DNA of 64,000 bases from JAFDWI01 sp964544305 (GTDB lineage: Bacteria > Actinomycetota > Acidimicrobiia > Acidimicrobiales > Iamiaceae): positions 1-64,000 of the forward strand of contig CAZJAZ010000002.1 of assembly GCA_964544305.1 (NCBI GenBank), read 5' to 3'. The position numbers and the translations under genes are program-made. The stretch's first letter is position 1; every line of letters starts with the position of its first letter. This document shows positions 58,556 to 64,000 of the stretch, piece by piece. Under the pieces are notes generated by a model. It searched no databases. It was not told the origin of the DNA and was given only the letters and a program-made list of their open reading frames with translations.

Positions 58556-59488
58556 ATGGAACTTCGGATCTTCACCGAGCCACAACAAGGCGCGACCTAC
58601 GATGATCTGCTCGCGGTCGCACGCCATGCTGAAGAACTCGAATTTGGCGCGTTCTTTCGTTCTGATCACGTTGAGAAAATGGGCGACGTCACGGGGCTGC
58701 CCGGTCCGTCGGACGCGTGGATCACCCTGGCTGGCCTCGCCCGCGACACGCAAACAATCCGCCTTGGCACATTGGTGACCGCCGCGACGTTTCGTCTCCC
58801 GGGACCGTTTGCGATCAGCGTTGCCAACGTTGACGCCATGAGCAATGGCCGCATTGATCTCGGCCTCGGAACCGGCTGGTTCGAAGCCGAACATACGAGC
58901 TACGGCATCCCCTTCCCCCCGCTGCGCGAACGATTCGATCGACTCGAAGAACAACTCGAAATCATCACCGGACTCTGGCAAACCCCCGCCGGTGAAACGT
59001 TTGACTTCACCGGGGCCCATTACCACCTGACCGCAAGCCCAGCGCTGCCAAAAACCCTCCAAGACCCGCATCCACCAATCATCATTGGGGGTGCTGGCCA
59101 AAAGCGCACACCAAACCTTGCGGCCCGTTTTGCCAACGAATTCAATGTGCCCTTCCACAGCGTCGCCGATACCGCAAACGCATTTGCGCGAGTCCACGAC
59201 GCATGCCACTTGATCGAACGTGCCCCCGACTCGCTGGTGTATTCGGCAGCCCAGGTCGTGTGCGTTGGCGAGAATGACACGCAACTGCGCGCTCGTGCCC
59301 GTTCGATTGGACGGGACGCGGACGAGCTGCGCACCAATGGCATCGCGGGCACACCCGACGAGGCCTTGGCCAAGATCGAGCAGTTCGCGGCGATTGGTGC
59401 AACCCGGCTGTATCTGCAAGTCCTTGATTTGCACGATCTTGCTCATCTGGACTGCATCGCATCGAAGGTCATGTCCGCGCTGTCGTGA
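58556..59488 (+). CDS. LLM-class F420-dependent oxidoreductase
   Basis: A 310-residue TIM-barrel oxidoreductase of the luciferase-like monooxygenase family. Marks are LRIFTEPQQGATYDDLLAVA at the start, FFRSDHVEKMGDVTG, RLGTLVTAATFRLPG, and IDLGLGTGWFEAEHTSYGI plus HPPIIIGGAGQKRT, which fit the F420-binding group rather than FMN luciferases. The ATG at 58556 follows a GGGAGAG stretch and begins the family start. Its substrate is unknown. The gene is divergent from cinA. Confidence 0.88.
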   Translation: MELRIFTEPQQGATYDDLLAVARHAEELEFGAFFRSDHVEKMGDVTGLPGPSDAWITLAGLARDTQTIRLGTLVTAATFRLPGPFAISVANVDAMSNGRIDLGLGTGWFEAEHTSYGIPFPPLRERFDRLEEQLEIITGLWQTPAGETFDFTGAHYHLTASPALPKTLQDPHPPIIIGGAGQKRTPNLAARFANEFNVPFHSVADTANAFARVHDACHLIERAPDSLVYSAAQVVCVGENDTQLRARARSIGRDADELRTNGIAGTPDEALAKIEQFAAIGATRLYLQVLDLHDLAHLDCIASKVMSALS

Positions 59489-59504
59489 TCACTGCACCAC
59501 AACT

Positions 59505-61397
59505 GTGACCGATGAACCCGACTACAAACTGGCGTTTCGCATTGCGCTCGTAGCACTCGTCGCGCCCGTCGTCGTCGGTGTCGTGCGAAATGGGCTTGCG
59601 CACTGGTATCCCACAAACGACGCCGCGCTCACTGCGATTTACGTCAAAGACGTGTTCTCAACACATGTTCCCCTCGTTGGCCTACCCGCCCGCTATTCCT
59701 ATGGCGCGGCTCCGGACTACTTCTATCCCGGGGCACTGCTCATGTATCTCTTGGCCGTTCCGGTGCGCATCTTTGGAGTCTCGTGGGGTCTCCTCGTCGG
59801 CATGGGAGTCATTCAAAGCGCATGGACCCTCACCGCGCTGTGGCTCATCCGACGACGCGTCGGTTACCGACATGGGCTTGTGGGTGCATTGTTTCTGGCC
59901 AGCCTGTTGTGGGGTTTGGGGAGTCAAGTGATTCTCGATCCCACACCGGTCCTCATGGGATCAATTGCGTTCTTTGCATTTCTTGTGGCCGCGTGGAGCG
60001 TCGCCGATGGCGATGCGCACGGTTTTGTGCCCTTGGCACTCGGCGCGAGTTTCCTCTTTCTGGATCACCTCAAGTTCGCAGTCGTTGTTCCGGTCTTGGT
60101 GGGCGTTGCGTGCGCTGGGTTCATCCTTCATCGCCGTGCCTATCACCGAGAGACGATTGACGACACGCCTGCGTTGCGTCGCACGACTGTTATTGCGTTT
60201 GGGGCAACCGCAATGTTCACCTTGCTCGTGTGGGCGGGTCCGATCGTGCAGCAACTCACTTCAGCCAATCCAAACATGACGGCGCTTGCCCACGCGATTG
60301 GTTCAGGTGATCGGGCACAACGAGCGGTGACAGACACGCTTCGTGTCGTCTCCACGCCACTGACCACGTGGCCGCTGTGGCTGCGCCATTCGCTTGCGGA
60401 TCCGAACTTCACTGTGACGGGACCTTCGGGCTCACTTGTGACGCAACTCGTTGGCTTTGCGATCGTCGTTATCAGTGGCAGCGCGGTTGCATTGCGCGCT
60501 CGACGCACGAGCGACGTCACCGTCGACCGTGCGTTGATTGTGGCGCTGGCCGCATGGCTGGCCTGGGTGGTGAGCGCGCAAATCAGCCCCGACCGTTCGC
60601 CGTTCGAGCGCAATTACTTTCAAGCAATTTGGCCCATGGCCGCCTTCATTTGGTTCGCAATTGTCATCGGCGCATTGCGCGCGACGTGGACTCCAACACG
60701 CTCGGCAGGCGTCGAGACACTCGATCGGCGACGGTGGATGATGCGAGGCACACTGGGGGTGATCGTTGCACTCACTATTGCCAATTTCACCATTGCAAAC
60801 TTCAACGCCACAACCCCGCAGGTAACCATTCCCGTCGCCCGCACCGTGCGTGCTGTGGTCCACGAAAACGTCCACGAAGGTCCGGTCCTGGTGCGCTCAT
60901 CTGCCTACCCGGCTCGAACCTATTTCCCAGTAGCGCTCCTTGCATTGCGTGAACACAACATTGCGTTTCGTGTTACCGGTTCGTGGGATCCAACGGTGTA
61001 TGGAGAGTTTCGTGAGTGGCGTGGCGACCCAATACGTGAACTCATCATCGCAAATAGCAATGACGCGCCCCCGGGAGCGCGTCGTTTGGCTGCCGTTGTC
61101 GAAGGGCCACTCTTGGCCCAACGCGATTTCGACCGCATTACCGACCAGGTCATTTCGTGGTTGAGCGTGCAACTGGGCGAACCACGTTCATCTATTGCAC
61201 AACAGGTCACAGCGTCAATCGCCGATCATGATCCCCACACGCTCGTCAAGCTCATGGCAGGTGCTGGTGTCCGACTCCCAGCCGGGGCTTTCCATGTGCC
61301 CCTTCCGATTTCCGGTGTGTCGAAATCAGATTCGGCGGCTTGGTGGCATGACGCCACGACGACACGGATTTTCGTTTTTCTTCGCCAACGCAAGTGA
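59505..61397 (+). CDS. Large polytopic membrane protein, GT-C-like
   Basis: A 630-residue protein with about eleven hydrophobic segments. The first extracytoplasmic loop has YPTNDAALTAIYVKDVF with an early Asp, as in GT-C glycosyltransferases, and SYGAAPDYFYPGALLMYLL. A long C-terminal soluble part follows the last segment. The GTG at 59505 overlaps no gene and follows the LLM gene by 16 bases; a longer frame upstream runs through that gene. Exact activity and acceptor are unknown. Confidence 0.7.
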   Translation: MTDEPDYKLAFRIALVALVAPVVVGVVRNGLAHWYPTNDAALTAIYVKDVFSTHVPLVGLPARYSYGAAPDYFYPGALLMYLLAVPVRIFGVSWGLLVGMGVIQSAWTLTALWLIRRRVGYRHGLVGALFLASLLWGLGSQVILDPTPVLMGSIAFFAFLVAAWSVADGDAHGFVPLALGASFLFLDHLKFAVVVPVLVGVACAGFILHRRAYHRETIDDTPALRRTTVIAFGATAMFTLLVWAGPIVQQLTSANPNMTALAHAIGSGDRAQRAVTDTLRVVSTPLTTWPLWLRHSLADPNFTVTGPSGSLVTQLVGFAIVVISGSAVALRARRTSDVTVDRALIVALAAWLAWVVSAQISPDRSPFERNYFQAIWPMAAFIWFAIVIGALRATWTPTRSAGVETLDRRRWMMRGTLGVIVALTIANFTIANFNATTPQVTIPVARTVRAVVHENVHEGPVLVRSSAYPARTYFPVALLALREHNIAFRVTGSWDPTVYGEFREWRGDPIRELIIANSNDAPPGARRLAAVVEGPLLAQRDFDRITDQVISWLSVQLGEPRSSIAQQVTASIADHDPHTLVKLMAGAGVRLPAGAFHVPLPISGVSKSDSAAWWHDATTTRIFVFLRQRK

Positions 61398-61414
61398 CGA
61401 GTATCTCTTGACAC

Positions 61415-62008
61415 TCAATCCATTGCGGTGGCCGCATTTCGACCTGCCGCTAAATACTGTGCACCGGTCACGATGGTAAGCGCGACGGCAATCCAGATCA
61501 GCACAATCCCAATAAGTTCGTGCTCGGCCGTTGCCGGCGCGATGACCGCGGCGATTGCACATTCTTGTGAGACCGTCTTCACTTTTGCCAAGCGCTTCGC
61601 CGGCACGGCCAACCCGCGTCGGCCCCACCAAGATCGATAGACGCTGATCACCAATTCGCGCACGGTAATAAGTGCAACGGGCACCCAACTCATTGACCCG
61701 GCAGCGACCAGCGCGTACATGGCCCCAAGGACCAACACTTTATCGGCCAGCGGGTCAAGAAACGCCCCTGACCTCGTTGAGCCTTGACGCCGCGCAATCC
61801 ACCCGTCGATGCCGTCGGTTGCTGCCAGCACGAACGCCAAAATGAAGGTTCCCCAACTCACCGGATCCGCAATGATCTGTGCGATCAAAAGGGGAACTAA
61901 CGCGAGTCGGGCCAGCGTCACCAAGTTTGCAGGGGTGAGAAGAGCCGATGGCCCAAACCGGTCGCCGCCACCCACAACGTCGTTGCTCCCAGCAGCCGAT
62001 TCAGTCAT
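61415..62008 (-). CDS. pgsA: CDP-alcohol phosphatidyltransferase, PgsA-like
   Basis: Membrane enzyme making phosphatidylglycerol phosphate from CDP-diacylglycerol and glycerol-3-phosphate. The family motif is present in TDGIDGWIARRQGSTRSG and AFLDPLADKVLVLG, that is DG-x2-AR-x8-G-x3-D-x3-D. The 197-residue product has about five hydrophobic segments. Phosphatidylinositol-phosphate and cardiolipin synthases share the motif, so the substrate is the usual reading rather than proved. It overlaps the rimO stop by one base, an order common in actinomycetes. Confidence 0.88.
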   Translation of the reverse strand: MTESAAGSNDVVGGGDRFGPSALLTPANLVTLARLALVPLLIAQIIADPVSWGTFILAFVLAATDGIDGWIARRQGSTRSGAFLDPLADKVLVLGAMYALVAAGSMSWVPVALITVRELVISVYRSWWGRRGLAVPAKRLAKVKTVSQECAIAAVIAPATAEHELIGIVLIWIAVALTIVTGAQYLAAGRNAATAMD

Positions 62009-63309
62009 TACTTGTCAACCAGTAAAGGCTCGGCTGTCAGATCCGGACCGGTGGCACCCGTGATGACGACGTCATGAAATGCACCTACCGTCAAGGTTTC
62101 GGGCACGATGATCTCACCGTCGATGTCGGGAGACTCACGATGGCTGCGTGCCACGCCGGGCGACTGCACGAGCACCGTTGTTGTACTCCCGACCAGCGCA
62201 TCTCGTTTCGACATGGTGATGTCATCTTGCAGCTCACGAAGTTCAGCTAGACGATCAGACATCAGCCCACGTGGAACCTGATCATCAAGGTTGACCGCGT
62301 ACGTGCCATCTTCGGGTGAATATGGGAAGAACCCGCACCAGTCGAGTTGCGCCTCGTTGACAAATCGCAAGAGCTCATCGTGATCGGCCTCGGTTTCACC
62401 GGGATAGCCCACAATAAAATTCGATCGGAACGCGCTCAAAGGCTCAAGGTCACGAATTCGCGCAATGCGTTCCAAAAATTCTTGTGACGTTCCAGGTCGA
62501 CGCATGCGCCGCAAAAGCGGGCGGGCCACGTGTTGAAGCGAAAGGTCAAAGTAGGCAACGCCGGTTGCCAACATCGCGTCGATAAGCGACTCGGTCAGAC
62601 CGGATGGATACAGGTACAACAGGCGTACCCACGAGACACGCTCGGCGGCTGCGCGCACGAGTTCTTCAAGTTGCAATTGGCCTTTGCCTTGGTCTCGTCC
62701 AAAAGACACGAGATCTTGGGCAATGAGTACCACCTCAGCAAGATCAAGCGAGTCGATCTCGGAAAGGACCGCATCCATCGTGCGCGACTGCTGTTTGCCA
62801 CGGAACTGAGGGATTGCACAGAATCCACATGCACGATCGCAACCTTCGGCCACTTTCACATAGGCCCATGGCGCATTCGTTGTTGGGCGTGGCAGATTCA
62901 ACAAATCAAAATCGGTGGCCGATGCTCCTGCCGGTCGAGGTTTGCGAGTAATCGAAATATTGGTCGGCTTGGATGGCACGTCGAGTGACTGTCCAAATCC
63001 AGCAACGAGGTCAACCTCAGGAAGAGCCTCGGCGAGTTCGTCACCATAACGCTGTGCCATGCATCCGGTGACGACGAGACGTGCACCGTCGCGTCGAACT
63101 TCATCGGCTTGCAAGACCGTGTCGATCGATTCTTGACGGGCGTCCTCAATGAACGCACACGTATTCACGACAACCAGGTCGGCTTCTGAGGGATCATCAG
63201 CCGCGGCGAGTCCATCGGCGGTGAGTTGACCAGCGATTTTGTCGGAGTCAACTTGGTTTTTCGCGCAACCGAGCGTAACGATCGAAAAGGTGCGCGTTGC
63301 ATCGGACAT
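62008..63309 (-). CDS. rimO: Ribosomal protein S12 methylthiotransferase
   Basis: Radical-SAM enzyme that methylthiolates Asp of ribosomal protein S12. The 433-residue product has N-terminal cysteines TLGCAKNQVDSDKI, NTCAFIEDARQES and TGCMAQRYGDEL, the radical-SAM site EGCDRACGFCAIP, and a TRAM domain at the C-terminus. RimO is separated from MiaB by the KNQVDSD segment and the C-terminal form. The ATG at 63309 begins the family start. Confidence 0.95.
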   Translation of the reverse strand: MSDATRTFSIVTLGCAKNQVDSDKIAGQLTADGLAAADDPSEADLVVVNTCAFIEDARQESIDTVLQADEVRRDGARLVVTGCMAQRYGDELAEALPEVDLVAGFGQSLDVPSKPTNISITRKPRPAGASATDFDLLNLPRPTTNAPWAYVKVAEGCDRACGFCAIPQFRGKQQSRTMDAVLSEIDSLDLAEVVLIAQDLVSFGRDQGKGQLQLEELVRAAAERVSWVRLLYLYPSGLTESLIDAMLATGVAYFDLSLQHVARPLLRRMRRPGTSQEFLERIARIRDLEPLSAFRSNFIVGYPGETEADHDELLRFVNEAQLDWCGFFPYSPEDGTYAVNLDDQVPRGLMSDRLAELRELQDDITMSKRDALVGSTTTVLVQSPGVARSHRESPDIDGEIIVPETLTVGAFHDVVITGATGPDLTAEPLLVDK

Positions 63310-63379
63310 GGTTCTTCTATTGTCCCACGTCGCCACCTTTTGCGCCGACTCAGCTAAGAGGATGCGCCGGATCCGGTTG

Positions 63380-63877
63380 TCAGGCCGCGTATCGCTCCGG
63401 ATAGCGCTTGGTGAGATCGGCACATTCTGGACACGCTGATTCGGGGATGATTCCAAAGCGGATAAGTGCTTGGAACATATGGCACCCGACGCAGTAACCG
63501 AACGCGGCTTCGACGAATGCGGGTACGGCAAGTGCGCCAACGACTACGAGCGCGGCGAAATGCGCATCAAAGCCGATCCAGAGCGTGACCGCGGTGACAC
63601 TAAAGAGCGTGCCAATTGCTTGCGCAAAACGCTTGGGTGGTCCTGGAACTTCACGTGGTTCACCCAAACGTGGAGCGATAACTCGTGTCGCGAGTTGCCC
63701 TAAGGGGCTTAGGCTTGGGCCGGTTGCGACCCGGGCCACAAACCCGGCCGCCAAGAGCACCAGCACAACCGGCGAGCGGGTGAAAATCGTGATCAAACAG
63801 AGCAGCACCACCCCTGCCGCGACCGTGCGCGCAGCGAGGTCGTTTACCGGGTCGGGGAACCGAAACAACTCAGCCAT
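63380..63877 (-). CDS. DUF4395 membrane protein
   Basis: A 165-residue protein with four hydrophobic segments. The N-terminus FRFPDPVNDLAARTVAAG and the C-terminal CVGCHMFQALIRFGII with ESACPECADL match DUF4395. The CxxC pairs might bind a metal or be redox-active. DUF4395 genes often neighbour thioredoxin or rhodanese-type genes, but none is seen here. The ATG at 63877 is preferred to a TTG two codons upstream. It is divergent from the partial gene at the right edge. Confidence 0.85.
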   Translation of the reverse strand: MAELFRFPDPVNDLAARTVAAGVVLLCLITIFTRSPVVLVLLAAGFVARVATGPSLSPLGQLATRVIAPRLGEPREVPGPPKRFAQAIGTLFSVTAVTLWIGFDAHFAALVVVGALAVPAFVEAAFGYCVGCHMFQALIRFGIIPESACPECADLTKRYPERYAA

Positions 63878-63892
63878 GACCAATACCCTACC

Positions 63893-63915
63893 TTCCTGAC
63901 CAACTTGGTCGGGAA
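63893..63915. promoter_or_regulatory. Palindrome in the DUF4395 divergent promoter region
   Basis: Arms TTCCTGACCAA (63893-63903) and TTGGTCGGGAA (63905-63915) form an 11-base inverted repeat with one mismatch and a 1-base centre. It lies 15 bases from the DUF4395 start and 47 from the partial gene start, as an operator for either would. Confidence 0.55.
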
Positions 63916-63962
63916 TTGACGAGGGTGAACAGCGTCACAACAAAACATGGCATCGTGTGCCC

Positions 63963-64000
63963 ATGAACAATTCCTGGGATGAGATCAACGGCAAGCTCCA
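63963..64000 (+). CDS. Start of an unidentified gene, cut by window edge
   Basis: ATG at 63963 opens 12 full codons (MNNSWDEINGKL) that run off the right edge. No family can be named. A clear ribosome-binding site is not seen, but the divergent layout with DUF4395 and the palindrome upstream suggest a real gene start. Confidence 0.35.
   Translation, partial: MNNSWDEINGKL

Noticed and set aside
58292..59446. A 384-codon open frame on the minus strand
   Set aside because: It runs opposite the LLM oxidoreductase and part of cinA, which have full family signatures. Its composition is that of an antisense frame and no motif is seen.
1..64000. CRISPR arrays, phage genes, insertion sequences, tRNA or rRNA genes
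   Set aside because: I looked for repeat-spacer patterns, transposase motifs, CCA-type tRNA ends and rRNA signatures while reading and saw none. The only tandem array is the coding repeat at 4531-4800.

Overview
The window reads as chromosomal DNA of an actinomycete (Actinomycetota). The clade is inferred from gene content, not searched. Signs are a Bpa-type proteasome activator, SepF, DivIVA and YggT at the end of the division cluster, an MtrA/MtrB-like two-component system, cobalamin-dependent ribonucleotide reductase, a LexA/LysM/NrdR neighbourhood with GAAC-N4-GTTC boxes, DUF3040 and DUF4395 proteins and an F420-type oxidoreductase. The mix, with moderate GC and very tight packing, fits an Acidimicrobiia-like lineage better than mycobacteria or streptomycetes. 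One 100-N run shows it is a draft assembly. I see no rRNA or tRNA genes, insertion sequences, phage genes or CRISPR array.

Layout. 1-2.7 kb: a partial PhoX-like Tat lipoprotein, bpa, a phosphodiesterase and an Rrf2 regulator. 2.7-4.8 kb: an rluD-like gene, lspA and a DksA/TraR-like gene with Lys/Ala repeats broken by the gap. 4.9-8.1 kb: ileS. 8.1-23.2 kb: the division and cell-wall cluster on the minus strand, read as mraZ-rsmH-ftsL-ftsI-murE-mraY-ftsW-murG-murC-ftsQ-ftsZ-pgeF-sepF-yggT-divIVA; murF, murD and murB are not in it. 23.3-25.3 kb: a lipoate-ligase family protein, menC and a small conserved-looking gene. 25.4-29.6 kb: a MoxR/DUF58/transglutaminase operon. 29.6-33.2 kb: DUF3040, dinB, a PIG-L family protein and an inositol-phosphatase family protein. 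33.2-39.1 kb: mtrA-mtrB-like genes, a GerMN lipoprotein, glpK and a GT39-type membrane protein, coupled head to tail. 39.2-45.5 kb: csoR-like, nrdJ, a lipase, a RibD-like reductase, nrdR and a LysM protein divergent from lexA. 45.7-56.9 kb: lexA, then the minus-strand block recA / miaB-APH-miaA-dapF-hflX-dapC-membrane protein-dapD-dapE. 57.2-64 kb: cinA, an LLM oxidoreductase, a large membrane protein, pgsA, rimO, DUF4395 and the start of one more gene.

How the genes fit together. Many neighbours share 4-base start/stop overlaps (ATGA, GTGA, TTGA and one CTGA), so translational coupling is the rule and it fixes several starts. Two cell-wall supply lines are present: lipid-linked precursor synthesis with division (mraZ to divIVA), and the succinylase branch of diaminopimelate synthesis (dapC, dapD, dapE, dapF). 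An SOS circuit is visible as well: LexA boxes in the recA promoter and a cluster of five box-like sites between lexA and the LysM division inhibitor. NrdR and a candidate NrdR box at nrdJ make a second small circuit.

No whole new system stands out. The features most worth a second look are two long near-perfect hairpins with a shared core at the 3' ends of glpK and cinA, the LexA box cluster, MraZ boxes lying over the mraZ start codon, a DksA-like protein with a repeat tail and lost zinc cysteines, a shortened LpqB-like lipoprotein in the mtrAB operon, and a CTG start for miaA.
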